Origin: Podocnemis expansa
Taxonomy: Eukaryota > Chordata > Testudines > Podocnemididae
Assembly: GCA_007922195.1 (NCBI GenBank)
Contig: ML681991.1
Span: forward strand, 43,230,905 to 43,294,904
Length of the DNA: 64,000 nucleotides
Direction: 5' to 3'
This document shows positions 59,701 through 64,000 of the stretch, piece after piece. The stretch's first letter is position 1. Each line of letters starts with the position of its first letter. A program made the position numbers and the translations under genes. The notes beneath the pieces are model-generated. The model searched no databases. It saw only the letters and a list, made by a program, of their open reading frames with translations, and had not been told where the DNA came from.

Positions 59701-62700
59701 CCAGGTTGTTTTCTAGCTCTGGAGTAGAGTCCCAAGGTGTTCACCCCCCCTCACCACCATATTGTTTTGATGCTACATTGTTTAAGCCTGAAAATCCAGG
59801 GAAAAGAATTAATCTCCATAATATATAAATGCTGTTGATGAGGGGGGTGTTGTGACCACCGCTGAGGTCAGAGAAATCTGTGTATCACTACTTTGGTATC
59901 AGCACCACAATGGTTATGCCCACACTGCCATAGATATTTCAAGATAATTATTTTGATTTTATTTCAAAATAATATTTTGAAATAACATTATTTTGAAACT
60001 GTTATTTTGAAAAAGGAGTTCAGGGAAGAGTCTCTATTTCAAAATAAGGAAGGAGTTCTTATTCTGAAATAGAAAGTCTTCACTAGACTTTGTATTTCGA
60101 AATAGGGAAAGGAATGTAAAGCATAGGGCAATTATTTCAAAAAGAGCCAGTTCTGCAGCTTGGAATGGCTTTTTTTGAAATAGCTATTTTGAAAGAATCA
60201 ATATTTTGAAATAAATACATGTTTTAGTATTTCATAATAGTGCTTCATTATTTCAAAATAACAAAGCGCTTATTTCAAAACACCAAAATGCCTGCATTGA
60301 CAGGCATGAAGGTTTTTTTTTTAAAAAGCCGCCTTATTTCGAAAAAAACTTTTCAGTGTAGATATACCCACTGAGATTTCTTTATTACTCTTGAGTTTCC
60401 TCTCTGGGGCAAAAACATTCAAGTGAGGGGACCAAGCATGTTAAAAAAGGGGACCAACAAGAGGCCAGGAACAGAAGCAGGGCAAAGATGGACATGTCAA
60501 AAAGTCAAAATGCTGCCTGAAATAACTGTAATTACTCTGCAGAGTGAGAAAGACACAGTATCAACCCATGGGCCTCTCCCCACCTCAGAACAACGTGTTC
60601 TCGGTTCAGCTTTGCACACAGAAGAGTCCACTTTAAAGGAGGACAGCAAACAAGTCAGGTAACTGTTTCCATGGTGGAAATGAGAGAAGCTCTGTGCTTG
60701 AGTGTGGGGGTGTCCAGAGTTCCTGCTGAGGTGCATCCTAGATCTTGGAGACATCTGGGGGCGTGAATACAGGCCTCCAGCCAGCTCCCAGCTCTTCGCT
60801 CACCCATGGCCAGAGCACTGTGTCCTCCACACAAGACCAGACTACATAGGTGCAACACCCCCCAATTCCAAAGCAGTATTAATTTATTGTCACCAGGAAC
60901 TAACCCCATCATTCTCCTCCCCCTGCCCATCTACCCCCCCCCCACACACACACGGGCTCACAGCTGGGAACACACAGTTTGTTGGTGATCACTAGAGGCT
61001 TATTTTCTTGGCTCTGCTCACCACGTGCCCTGGCCTCCCTTCACTGAGTGCACTGGGGGCAGGATAGCCCAAGGAGGCTGAAGCAGGCATGGACTGTGGG
61101 ACTCACCTTGCACCCACGTCAGTCTAACAGATGGTAAAGGCTGCAGTGGGATACGTGCGTGTGAGGCCCTGAGCTTCCTCAACTGTGCTGATTTTGGGGG
61201 AACAGGTGGGCACAGCACTCTCCTGTGTTCTCTCCTGACCTGTAGGATGCTATGTGTGAGATCAGTCCCCAGCATGGGTTAGAGCAGCCTGGGATCTGCT
61301 TCAATTTATTTCAGATGCTAAATCCCCAGTGGAGGATCAGAACAGAATAGGAGCGCTGTGCCACTGCAGGGTTTCCCCCAGGGCTAGTTTCACCAGGTGT
61401 AGATTCAGAATCTACCAGTAGCACAACACACACTATGCTGGACGATACTGCCGTGTGTATGAGATCCTGTCCTGCTGCTGGTTCCCAATGCTCACTCCCT
61501 CCAAAGAGCTTCCAAGCAACAGCAGCAGGCAGGATTTTGCCCTAAAGGCGAGAACCAAAAGAGTAGAGAGACTGAAGATCCTGGCCATATATAGGGAACA
61601 GGGAGGTCACCGAACAAGTGGAGGATAGGAGAAGGGTTGAAAGACCTGAAACTAAACTGATGGATGGACATCCATCAGAAGGATCTGACTAGCCACAGTT
61701 TCCAAGGAAGTGCTTCAAGACACAATGGAATGGGGACAATGGAGTGGAAGACCCCAAATAGAAGGAACTGAGGCCAGAAGAAGTAAACTCTTGGGCATGG
61801 CCCCTCTGACCTTTTCAGTTGCTTGTAACTTTAATTTTATGACGTTACTTTCTTCAGTCCACACTGAGAAGTGTGTGGATCTATTTAAAGGGCCAATCCC
61901 ACTCCCAAGGATGCTACTGTACAGAAGCTTGAATGTTGACAAGCTCCAGAGAGCCAGCAGTGTTAGTCTAGTTTAGCAAAACAAACAAGGAGTCCTGATG
62001 AAGTGGGATTTTTCTCCCATGAAAGCTCATGCAATAAATAAATTTGTTAGTCTTTAAAAGTGCCACAGGACTCATTGATTGTTTTACTGTATAGAAAGGA
62101 TACTTTCAAATGGAGACAAAGCATAAGAAGTTTCTACCATTCTTACGAAGCAGTGAATTAGTTAATGGGCCTGATCCCTCAGTAAGATGTCACAACCATA
62201 AGGGCAGAGGGTGATTTGCAAAAGTGCCTGAGTGATTTTTGAAACACATGTTCAATTAACAAGTTCCAGAGGGGTAGCCATGTCAGTCTGTATAGAGCAA
62301 AAACAATGAGAGCCCTGTGGCACCTGAAAGACTGACAAGTTTCTTCAGGCATAGGCTTTCATAGGCTGCAACCTACTTCATCAGATGCAATCTGCTGAAG
62401 TGGGTTCCAAAGAAACTTGTTAGTCTTTAAGGTGCCACAGAACTCTCATTCCACTAAAAAGCCCCTAAATCAAAGCACTGGTGATTTTCAATGGGGCATG
62501 TGCTCCTAGATCATATAGGTGACTTTGAAAATCCCACTCAACTTTCCATAGGTCTCATGTAGGACATTTCAAACCTCAGTCTGAAAGTGTTTGACACAGG
62601 CAAGTAGCATTGTCCCCATTTCCCAATGAGGAGAACTGTAGCACAAAGAGCCATTTGCCCTTGGTCAGTGGCAGGACCTGAAAACAGAACCCAATAGTCT

Positions 62701-63015
62701 CATCCCCAATCCACATCACTTCCCCAGGGCACTGCACCCAGAAGCCAGGGTGGCAGGTCTAGGCCCAAAGTTTGTAAAGTATTTAAGGTGATTATTTGTT
62801 AAGCATCGTCAATGTGCTTGGCGCTGGGCAGGGCCCAAAGTGCAGGCGCATCTGACCCCACACAGCTCACAGTCAAAACATGATTTGCAGTGTGTATGTA
62901 TAGATACCCACACACACATTGTTATTGCTCTTACTATTTGTAATGTGAAGTGCCATTTCCTTTTGTTCTAGTGAGACTGAAGAAACATCAGCCATTCCTG
63001 CGGCACCGGACAAAG
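20698..63015 (+). CDS. FSIP2: FSIP2 gene, partial at the 3' end (12 exons located)
   Basis: FSIP2 is a very large structural protein of the sperm-flagellum fibrous sheath and an AKAP4 partner. Loss in humans causes multiple flagellar malformations and male infertility. Exons placed: 20698-20766, 22965-23090, 28097-28258, 39428-39567, 39864-40011, 41830-41940, 42906-43005, 46535-46659, 48287-52735, 57606-58097, 60543-60658 and 62972-63015. Their phases join without a break to give about 2027 codons. Short diagnostic matches to the mammalian protein, from memory, are [34 protein letters not shown] linkers, [24 protein letters not shown] and RVELLKDV. One short exon expected between the third and fourth located exons was not found. 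The gene continues beyond the right edge. Confidence 0.93.
20767..22964 (+). other. FSIP2 intron 1
   Basis: The intron contains a hAT element at 21771-22157. The remaining sequence shows no supported exon. GGCCTAGTCTACACTTACC near 22213 resembles a Harbinger outer end without a partner. Confidence 0.6.
21771..22157. mobile_element. hAT-type MITE
   Basis: The ends CAGGGGTATCAAACAAG and GAATTTGACACCCCTG are inverted repeats. The flanking 8-mers GGATAGGT and CTTTAGGT share five positions, consistent with an old 8-bp duplication. The interior has no coding capacity. Confidence 0.65.
22965..23090 (+). CDS. FSIP2: FSIP2 exon 2
   Basis: The acceptor CTCTTTCTAG and donor CAG|GTAAAAAG enclose 42 complete codons ([20 protein letters not shown], then [14 protein letters not shown]). 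The [14 protein letters not shown] motif corresponds to the strongly conserved PLG-KLP--PGS segment near the FSIP2 N terminus. Both junctions are phase 0. Confidence 0.88.
23973..25740 (-). mobile_element. CR1 LINE, 5'-truncated, with decayed reverse transcriptase
   Basis: Read on the minus strand, the element shows [10 protein letters not shown] (near 25560), then [18 protein letters not shown] (near 25180) and [10 protein letters not shown] (near 25000). These are reverse-transcriptase motifs of CR1 non-LTR retrotransposons, which copy their RNA at a nicked target. Stops and frameshifts break the frame, and the polymerase box that follows in active copies is corrupted. The 3' end near 23973 carries the usual CCATCTAGCCCAGTATCC tail segment. 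Confidence 0.88.
25844..26232. mobile_element. Harbinger-type MITE, TTTCGAAA flavour
   Basis: The ends GAGTATATCCACACAGGC and GTGTGGACATAGCC are inverted repeats. A 3-bp duplication TCT lies outside both (25841-25843 and 26233-26235). The interior is a dense series of TTTCGAAA palindromes such as TTATTTCGAAATAA. These match the subterminal arms of the transposase-bearing element at 32900-37630, so this is a likely deletion derivative. Confidence 0.83.
27490..27657. mobile_element. small hAT-type MITE
   Basis: The left end TAGGGGCATTGCTGGC and right end GGCCAGGGGCGCTCCTG resemble the ends of the element at 44084-44510. The flanks CTTATCAT and CTTATAAT agree at seven of eight positions, supporting an 8-bp hAT duplication. 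It is non-coding, with a GCAGCAGCTGCAGCAGCA run inside. Confidence 0.7.
28097..28258 (+). CDS. FSIP2: FSIP2 exon 3
   Basis: The acceptor ATTTTTGCAG and donor AAA|GTAGGT enclose 54 codons in phase 0. The translation contains [23 protein letters not shown] and [11 protein letters not shown], which align closely with the FSIP2 segment that follows exon 2 in mammals. A weaker donor four bases further on would break the phase. Confidence 0.9.
29325..29665. mobile_element. hAT-type non-autonomous element
   Basis: The ends CAGTGGTTCCCTACC and GGTTGGGAACCACTG are inverted repeats. The 8-bp duplication CTCTACCA is perfect on both sides (29317-29324 and 29666-29673). It has no transposase. The ends are close to those of 554-1462. 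Confidence 0.9.
30075..30150. repeat. MIR-like ancient SINE fragment
   Basis: The segment around TTATCCCCATTTTACAGAT followed by AAAGAACCAAGTCATGG resembles the conserved part of MIR-type tRNA-derived SINEs. A further MIR-like stretch may lie at 30480-30650. Divergence is high, so the boundaries are approximate. Confidence 0.5.
30262..30447 (+). mobile_element. hAT-type MITE with alternating TG/CA interior (copy A)
   Basis: The ends CACTGTTCCCTCTAA and TTAGAGGGAACATTG are inverted repeats. The 8-bp duplication CTCAGGAC is perfect (30254-30261 and 30448-30455). The interior has long alternating purine-pyrimidine stretches such as GTGTGCGTGTGTGCGC. The copy at 38306-38491 is its reverse complement. 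Confidence 0.9.
30670..31910. other. intronic, nothing recognised
   Basis: No exon, RNA gene or classified repeat was identified in this part of the FSIP2 intron. The expected missing exon was looked for here without success. Confidence 0.45.
31917..32896 (-). mobile_element. Penelope-like retroelement, 3' part with GIY-YIG endonuclease
   Basis: On the minus strand the translation includes [11 protein letters not shown] (a GIY-YIG-type start), then after a frame break [20 protein letters not shown] and [11 protein letters not shown] preceding part reads [10 protein letters not shown]. This arrangement is the C-terminal endonuclease of Penelope-like elements, which pair a reverse transcriptase with a GIY-YIG nuclease. 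The 3' end (31917-32000) is the recurrent unit containing CTGACGAA, TCCCATGAAAGC and GTTAGTC. The reverse transcriptase is missing, and frameshifts make the copy non-functional. The Harbinger element abuts it at 32900. Confidence 0.8.
33440..34479 (+). pseudogene. Harbinger transposase (HARBI1-like), inactivated
   Basis: Harbinger transposases are DDE nucleases that cut and paste the element. Visible blocks are [19 protein letters not shown] (near 33585), [20 protein letters not shown] (near 33790, first Asp), [17 protein letters not shown] (near 34060, second Asp) and [17 protein letters not shown] (near 34185, Glu). All three catalytic acids are readable. Tandem TGA stops near 33733, another TGA near 33868 and shifts upstream of 33570 break the frame. 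AATAAA at about 34570 may be its old polyadenylation signal. HARBI1 is a domesticated relative, but this copy lies inside intact transposon ends. Confidence 0.88.
34600..35300 (-). pseudogene. possible 3' exon of the Harbinger Myb-like gene
   Basis: On the minus strand, between about 35150 and 34900, one frame reads with a heptad-like, Gln/Leu-rich pattern ([20 protein letters not shown]). This is typical of the C-terminal part of Harbinger Myb-like proteins. The G-rich stretch 34670-34850 and the second G-run near 35333 are low-complexity. No confident splice sites were found. Confidence 0.4.
36054..36361. mobile_element. hAT-type MITE nested in the Harbinger element
   Basis: The ends TAGGGCTACCAGAT and ATCTGGTAACTCTA are nearly perfect inverted repeats. 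The flanks TCCTGCGG and CCCTGAAG agree at five of eight positions, consistent with a decayed 8-bp duplication. It is AT-rich against a GC-rich surround and has no coding capacity. Confidence 0.72.
36634..37288 (-). pseudogene. Harbinger Myb/SANT-like DNA-binding protein
   Basis: This is the second protein of the transposon, which in this family binds the element ends and helps nuclear import of the transposase. From ATG at 37288 (minus) a SANT-like domain opens with [16 protein letters not shown] and [18 protein letters not shown], ending near the [20 protein letters not shown] helix. One frame change near 37080 separates this domain from the acidic Ser/Pro-rich continuation down to about 36634. 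The frameshift makes it a likely pseudogene. Confidence 0.75.
37634..37778 (+). repeat. Penelope-derived terminal unit, + orientation
   Basis: The unit reads GTCTGACGAAGTGGG, TTCCTCATGAAACTTCATG, AATAAATTTATTAGTC, GTGCCACCAGACTCC and CTGGACTAGCCTAACAC. It faces the opposite way to the Penelope element on the other side of the Harbinger insertion. Before that insertion the two therefore formed an inverted arrangement like the pair at 7517-7758. Confidence 0.75.
37779..38297. other. intronic, nothing recognised
   Basis: No exon or classified repeat was found here. The missing FSIP2 exon was looked for in this part as well. Confidence 0.45.
38306..38491 (-). mobile_element. hAT-type MITE with alternating TG/CA interior (copy B)
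   Basis: The ends are CAATGTTCCCTCTAA and TTAGAGGGAACAGTG. The flanks GCTACACC and GCTACAGT are a near 8-bp duplication. The sequence is the reverse complement of copy A at 30262-30447, about 8 kb upstream in the same intron. Confidence 0.85.
38677..38696. repeat. (CAC)n microsatellite
   Basis: A short uninterrupted run of CAC trinucleotides lies in the intron. It has no coding context. Confidence 0.9.
39025..39365. mobile_element. Harbinger-type MITE, TAGTTCGAACTA flavour
   Basis: The ends GGCTATGTCTACACTGGC and GCTAATGTAGACATAGCC are inverted repeats, flanked by the 3-bp duplication ATA on both sides. The interior is made of TTAGTTCGAACTAA palindromes, different from the TTTCGAAA and AAGTCGACTT modules of its relatives. 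It ends 62 bp before an FSIP2 exon. Confidence 0.85.
39428..39567 (+). CDS. FSIP2: FSIP2 exon (fourth located)
   Basis: The acceptor TCCATTTTCAG and donor AG|GTACAAC bound the exon. It opens in phase 0 and ends with two bases of an Arg codon. The translation [14 protein letters not shown], then [13 protein letters not shown] and SQMRNR, matches the FSIP2 region with the pattern LAKQV...FQ.WL...I.HR. The exon lies in the N-terminal basic, helical part of the protein. Confidence 0.82.
39864..40011 (+). CDS. FSIP2: FSIP2 exon (fifth located)
   Basis: The acceptor CTTTTCCTAG and donor GAG|GTTAGAAA bound the exon. The first base completes the open Arg codon, and the exon ends in phase 0. It encodes [19 protein letters not shown], then a Lys/Arg/Glu-rich helix ending LNLRKKMEE, matching the FSIP2 coiled-coil segment. 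An acceptor three bases downstream would also fit. Confidence 0.87.
40895..41090 (+). mobile_element. CR1 LINE 3' fragment
   Basis: Phrases such as GTGGATTCTCCATCACTGAC, AAGATCTGCTCAGAAG and CAGACTGGATGATCACAATGG are characteristic of the CR1 3' end in plus orientation. The fragment is heavily 5'-truncated and non-coding. Confidence 0.75.
41195..41630 (-). mobile_element. CR1 LINE 3' fragment
   Basis: The sequence GGTCATCTAGTCCAACACC, followed by GGATGGAGATTCCACCACCTCC, is the minus-strand reading of CR1 ORF2 C terminus and 3' UTR. A younger, more intact relative is at 54168-55140. Confidence 0.82.
41830..41940 (+). CDS. FSIP2: FSIP2 exon (sixth located)
   Basis: The acceptor GATCCTTAG and donor AAG|GTATGT enclose 37 complete codons. 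The translation [20 protein letters not shown], then KNRQEKAKK, corresponds to the FSIP2 segment W..KE.LLL...G..VK.E. Both ends are phase 0. The composition is that of a charged helix. Confidence 0.88.
41941..42905 (+). other. FSIP2 intron with Penelope-derived fragment
   Basis: A truncated plus-strand Penelope-derived unit lies at about 42165-42255. Nothing else was recognised. Confidence 0.7.
42165..42255 (+). repeat. Penelope-derived terminal unit, diverged
   Basis: The pieces CATCTGGGGAAGTGG, ATCACGAAAGCTTATGCC, AATTGTTAGTTTTTAT and TGCCACATAACTCCTTG identify the unit. The core CTGGGGA departs from the family CTGANGA at one position. Confidence 0.65.
42906..43005 (+). CDS. FSIP2: FSIP2 exon (seventh located)
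   Basis: The acceptor ATACTCTAG and donor CATG|GTAAGCC bound the exon, which ends with one base of a Gly codon. It encodes [20 protein letters not shown] and a short acidic follow-on. This matches the end of the FSIP2 N-terminal coiled-coil, pattern LEKK.A.H..K....G. Confidence 0.87.
43515..45060 (-). mobile_element. CR1 LINE, interrupted by a hAT element
   Basis: Minus-strand translation near 44790-44990 reads [16 protein letters not shown] and [12 protein letters not shown]. This is the CR1 polymerase core with FADE in place of the catalytic FADD. The 3' end near 43515 has the AGACATAGAATCAAAG tail. The copy is split by the hAT element 44084-44510, so CR1 inserted first. Confidence 0.85.
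44084..44510. mobile_element. hAT-type element inside CR1, GC-rich
   Basis: The ends CAGGGGCGTTGCTGGC and GCCAGTGACACCCCTG are inverted repeats. The 8-bp duplication CTTACAAC is perfect (44076-44083 and 44511-44518). The interior is GC-rich and low in complexity with long open frames on both strands. These frames are compositional and not genes. Confidence 0.92.
45972..46078 (-). repeat. Penelope-derived terminal unit
   Basis: It reads AGGAGTCCTGGGGCACTTAA, CTAACAAATTTATTTAT, CATGAGCTTTCGTGGGAG and CCCACTTTGTCAAATGC, the reverse complement of the family unit. It is a single copy here, not palindromic. Confidence 0.7.
46535..46659 (+). CDS. FSIP2: FSIP2 exon (eighth located)
   Basis: The acceptor TTCCCCCCAG and donor CAG|GTATGA bound the exon. 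The first two bases complete the Gly codon, and the exon ends in phase 0. It encodes [14 protein letters not shown] and [20 protein letters not shown]. Similarity to the mammalian protein is weaker here. Support is the exact phase fit and strong splice sites. Confidence 0.75.
46660..48286 (+). other. FSIP2 intron, nothing recognised
   Basis: The intron has GTATGA and TCTGTTACAG ends. No exon or named repeat was identified in its 1.6 kb. Confidence 0.6.
48287..52735 (+). CDS. FSIP2: FSIP2 giant exon, 1483 codons
   Basis: The acceptor TTTCTGTTACAG and donor GAG|GTAAGTAAG bound an uninterrupted frame in phase 0. It opens [20 protein letters not shown] and [11 protein letters not shown], the start of the mammalian giant exons. 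Recognisable blocks follow: [10 protein letters not shown] near residue 210, PPINVPGMV near 575, [16 protein letters not shown] near 881, [15 protein letters not shown] near 952, GELTPHQC near 1008, [14 protein letters not shown] near 1214, [13 protein letters not shown] near 1285, [12 protein letters not shown] near 1417 and [10 protein letters not shown] at the end. The FLE/VYN/INEIS blocks repeat, as in mammalian FSIP2. The protein is Ser-, Lys- and Ile-rich, without signal peptide or membrane span. Mammalian FSIP2 is about 6900 aa, so the corresponding region is several times longer there. Confidence 0.95.
52900..53372. mobile_element. hAT-type element, diverged
   Basis: The left end CAAGCATGACCAAACTG and right end TTGTTTGGCCACCCCTG are imperfect inverted repeats. 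They are followed internally by GAGCCACATGCAGCTC and a mirrored TGTGTGGCTC. No matching 8-bp duplication was found, so the left boundary is approximate. Confidence 0.6.
53418..53612. mobile_element. small hAT-type MITE
   Basis: The ends CAGAGGTCTCAAACTC and ATGTTTGAGACCATTG are inverted repeats. The flanks TCCTAGAC and TCCCAGAC agree at seven of eight positions. It is non-coding. Confidence 0.8.
53625..54165. other. intronic, nothing recognised
   Basis: No exon or classified repeat was seen between the hAT MITE and the CR1. Confidence 0.45.
54168..55140 (-). mobile_element. CR1 LINE, young 5'-truncated copy with open ORF2 end
   Basis: From about 54920 down to 54252 (minus) one open frame of about 222 codons encodes the CR1 ORF2 C terminus: [39 protein letters not shown] and [20 protein letters not shown]. 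The 3' end carries the ATAGAATCATAGAATCCTAG repeat tail typical of CR1. Upstream, truncation occurs near 55140. The intact frame makes it the youngest CR1 in the window. It cannot move by itself without a polymerase domain. Confidence 0.9.
55490..55828. mobile_element. possible Harbinger-type MITE, diverged
   Basis: GAGCTATGCTACACCTGTAG on the left and AAGTGTAGACATACCC on the right resemble the family outer ends. No clear 3-bp duplication or internal palindromes confirm it. Confidence 0.35.
56420..57345 (+). mobile_element. CR1 LINE 3' end, split by a Harbinger MITE
   Basis: The left part (GGAGGAGGTGGTAGGATGG to about 56555) and the right part (TTGCCCACATGCTCAGGGTTT to CTTAAATCTATGAATCCATG) are consecutive pieces of one CR1 3' region in plus orientation. 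They are separated exactly by the MITE at 56556-56978. The copy is non-coding. Confidence 0.8.
56556..56978. mobile_element. Harbinger-type MITE, TTAAGTCGACTTAA flavour, inside CR1
   Basis: The ends GGGTATGTCTACACTGGGGCC and GCCTCCAGTGTAGACATACCC are long, close inverted repeats. The flanks TGA and TGT agree at two of three positions. The interior has TTAAGTTGACTTAA and AAGTCGACTAA palindromes. It is closely related to 2821-3228, whose right end is nearly identical. Confidence 0.85.
57606..58097 (+). CDS. FSIP2: FSIP2 exon after the giant exon (C-terminal region)
   Basis: The acceptor TTCAATTCCAG and donor GAG|GTAAGCAG enclose 164 codons, phase 0 at both ends. It starts [20 protein letters not shown] and continues [19 protein letters not shown], the conserved block directly after GRLDVKP in mammalian FSIP2. 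A run of six Glu and the block [11 protein letters not shown] follow, also as in mammals. Similarity is strong enough to fix the exon identity. Confidence 0.93.
58850..58985. repeat. possible tRNA-derived SINE fragment
   Basis: CCCATAGCTCAGAGCATTG and GTGGGAGATCCCAAGTC lie in the relative positions of tRNA A and B boxes, followed by ACTCTAACCACTGGG. The resemblance is loose and no duplication was found. Confidence 0.35.
58988..59152. repeat. Penelope-derived terminal units, head-to-head pair
   Basis: A minus-strand part (GGTAGCGGTGTTAGTCTAG to AAAACTAACATATTTATT) is followed directly by a plus-strand part (TGTGGGATTTTCTCCCATG to CCACGACTCCTTG). The centre is collapsed, with the core of the minus copy deleted. 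The arrangement mirrors that at 7517-7758. Confidence 0.75.
59912..60369. mobile_element. Harbinger-type MITE, TTTCGAAA flavour, diverged
   Basis: The ends GGTTATGCCCACACTG and CAGTGTAGATATACCC are inverted repeats. The interior has many TTATTTTGAAATAA-like palindromes, many of which have lost CpG by C-to-T change. The flanks AAT and ACT agree at two of three positions. It looks older than the copy at 25844-26232. Confidence 0.75.
60543..60658 (+). CDS. FSIP2: FSIP2 C-terminal exon candidate
   Basis: The acceptor ACTCTGCAG and donor AG|GTAACT bound the exon. It begins in phase 0, as the previous exon requires, and ends with two bases of a codon. It encodes [17 protein letters not shown] and [11 protein letters not shown], a hydrophilic segment without recognisable similarity. 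Support is the phase match with both neighbours. Confidence 0.6.
61950..62095. repeat. Penelope-derived terminal units, collapsed inverted pair
   Basis: A minus-strand leader (CAGTGTTAGTCTAGTTTAGC to AGGAGTCC) runs into a plus-strand unit starting CTGATGAAGTGGG. That unit has an intact CTGATGA (61995-62001), stem arms GGGA/TCCC, GAAA (62021-62024), then GTTAGTC and the GTGCCACAGGACTC tail. This is the best preserved plus-strand core in the window. Confidence 0.78.
62262..62455. repeat. second subfamily of Penelope-derived unit, inverted pair
   Basis: The minus-strand unit covers about 62262-62390, with GTAGCCATGTCAGTCTG, GCCCTGTGGCACC and CATAGGCTTTCATAGGC. A plus-strand unit follows, with TGCTGAAGTGGGTTCC, GAAACTTGTTAGTC and GGTGCCACAGAACTC. 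The minus-strand core is CTGATGA (62384-62378) with a stem arm pair UAGG/CCUA and GAAA (62360-62357). Confidence 0.75.
62590..62760. repeat. MIR-like ancient SINE
   Basis: AGTAGCATTGTCCCCATTTC, TTTGCCCTTGGTCAGTGGC and ACAGAACCCAATAGTC have the order and wording of a MIR-type SINE. The copy is diverged and its limits are approximate. Confidence 0.6.
62972..63015 (+). CDS. FSIP2: FSIP2 small C-terminal exon candidate
   Basis: The acceptor TTTTGTTCTAG and donor AAAG|GTGAATG enclose 44 bp. The first base completes the Ser codon from the previous exon. The exon reads [14 protein letters not shown] and leaves one base. It is short, so the evidence is splice sites plus phase. The gene must continue to the right. 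Confidence 0.6.
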
Positions 63016-63514
63016 GTGAATGCTTGGTCTTTTCCTTTTTTGAGGGTTTGATTTTTTTCCTTTCCTTTAGCCCAATAATGATTTTATGAGTAAAAGGTTT
63101 CCAAATAGAATATGACCTGAGAGATGCCAGATAAACCAGTAAGGAAGAGGTTCCCCAAAAGAACTGATTCTTACTGCAGAAAGAAAAGTCAAACTTGAAA
63201 GGGACACTCTTTAGTCCTTCAGTTTAGTTTTAATTTTCTGTTGTTTCTAATTCCTTGGACAGATTTGCGACTAACATGAATTTCCCTACTGGTTTTATCC
63301 TGCTGTCTGTGGCAGACAAGCTAAAACTGGACCATTGGCTTCACTGGAAACATTTTCCATCCTGATGTTCCCTCTCATTGCGGGGGCCTCAGGCATTTGG
63401 CCATCTTTGCTCCCTGCTACTGTCTGCCCAGAGCACAAAATATTTTCTTTTCTGAGGGCTGTAATATTTAAGTCTAATTCCAGCTATTGGGCTTGACACA
63501 GGGATAACTGGGTG

Positions 63515-64000
63515 GGATTTAGTGGCCTGTAATGTACTGGAGATCAGACTACAGCAGGGGCTTGGCAACCTTCTCGAAGGTACGTGCCAAAGCTCTCCCA
63601 TACGCACCCACTTCTCCCAGTGCCACATAGTCAGCACTGGCAAGCTGGTGTCTCTGGAGGCCTGTATCAGCAGCAGTATGGGGTGGGGGGCTGCAGGTCT
63701 GTATTTGGCAGCAGTGGGGGGGCTCTCTGGGCCTGTATCAGTGGCGGTGGAGGTAGTGAGGGGCTGTGGGTTTCCAGCTGGGCACACATGGGAAAGGGGA
63801 GGGATGGAGTCATGTTGATGGATTAGGGTATGTGGCACTTGGAGCCAGAAGTGGCATGGCTCTGGCCAGGGTGCCCACGTGCCATTCAAACTCAGCGTGC
63901 GTGCCATCTTTGGCATGCATGCCATGGGTTGCCAGCCCCTGGGCTAGAGGGGTGGTGGTCCTTTCAGGCCTTAAACTCCATGAATCCTACAGGTCTATGA
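63515..64000 (+). mobile_element. CR1 LINE 3' end, split by a hAT element
   Basis: GTGGCCTGTAATGTACTGG and AGATCAGACTAC on the left, and GGTGGTCCTTTCAGGCC, TTAAACTCCATGAATCC on the right, are adjacent pieces of a CR1 3' end. They are separated by the hAT element at 63555-63941. The end of the CR1 lies at or beyond the window edge. Confidence 0.75.
63555..63941. mobile_element. hAT-type element inside CR1
   Basis: The ends CAGGGGCTTGGCAACC and GGTTGCCAGCCCCTG are near-perfect inverted repeats. The flanks GACTACAG and GGCTAGAG agree at six of eight positions. The interior is G-rich in the middle and non-coding. Confidence 0.83.

Larger units (their letters stand above)
58098..60542 (+). other. 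FSIP2 intron with Penelope-derived palindrome and Harbinger MITE
   Basis: The intron contains a possible tRNA-derived SINE fragment (58850-58985), an inverted Penelope-derived pair (58990-59150) and a Harbinger-type MITE (59912-60369). 58098-58850 and 59150-59910 show nothing recognisable. Confidence 0.7.
60659..62971 (+). other. FSIP2 intron
   Basis: The intron holds two Penelope-derived inverted arrangements (61950-62095 and 62262-62455) and a MIR-like stretch (62590-62760). 60700-61940 contains nothing recognisable. Confidence 0.6.
63016..64000 (+). other. FSIP2 intron, partial
   Basis: A plus-strand CR1 3' end is split by a hAT element here. No further exon was seen before the window ends. 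Confidence 0.6.

Noticed and set aside
1..64000. CRISPR arrays, operons, bacterial promoters or terminators
   Set aside because: The sequence is vertebrate. The repeats have no regular spacer structure and the genes are spliced.

Overview
The window is vertebrate nuclear DNA, most likely from a turtle (possibly a softshell; this is an inference from the repeats). The evidence is spliced genes with GT-AG introns, several CR1 LINEs in both orientations, a Penelope-like retroelement and its scattered terminal units, many hAT and Harbinger DNA transposons with target-site duplications (TSDs), and MIR-like fragments. There are no operons, CRISPR arrays or bacterial features.

Two protein-coding genes lie on the + strand. 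The first (10367-16614) is a complete four-exon NEK-family Ser/Thr kinase of 512 aa. All of its catalytic domain is in one 1126-bp exon, and its acidic tail is in three small exons. The second starts at 20698 and runs past the right edge. I identify it as FSIP2 (fibrous sheath-interacting protein 2 of the sperm flagellum). Twelve exons were placed by splice sites, continuous reading phase and similarity to mammalian FSIP2 as I remember it: a first exon beginning at an ATG, eight short exons in all before a 4449-bp exon, then three exons carrying C-terminal parts. One short exon expected between 28258 and 39428 was not found. The 4449-bp exon carries both the start and the end of the region that is several times longer in mammals, so this FSIP2 looks compact.

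Layout: 1-10 kb is intergenic with hAT, Harbinger-type and Penelope-derived repeats. 10.4-16.6 kb is the kinase gene. 17.4-20.6 kb is intergenic with a decayed Harbinger transposase relic. 20.7-64 kb is FSIP2 with large introns full of repeats. The main ones are a CR1 LINE at 24-25.7 kb, a Penelope-like element at 31.9-32.9 kb, a 4.7-kb Harbinger element (32900-37630) inserted next to it with a TTA duplication, and three more CR1 copies, two of which are split by younger DNA transposons.

The most notable signals are: (1) the compact FSIP2; (2) a hammerhead-ribozyme-like core in the Penelope-derived units, with one compensatory base-pair change between copies in this window; (3) units of that family arranged head to head as palindromes; and (4) one Harbinger superfamily with nearly identical outer ends but three different internal palindromic modules. 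All identifications come from reading the sequence and from memory of the families. No database search was possible.
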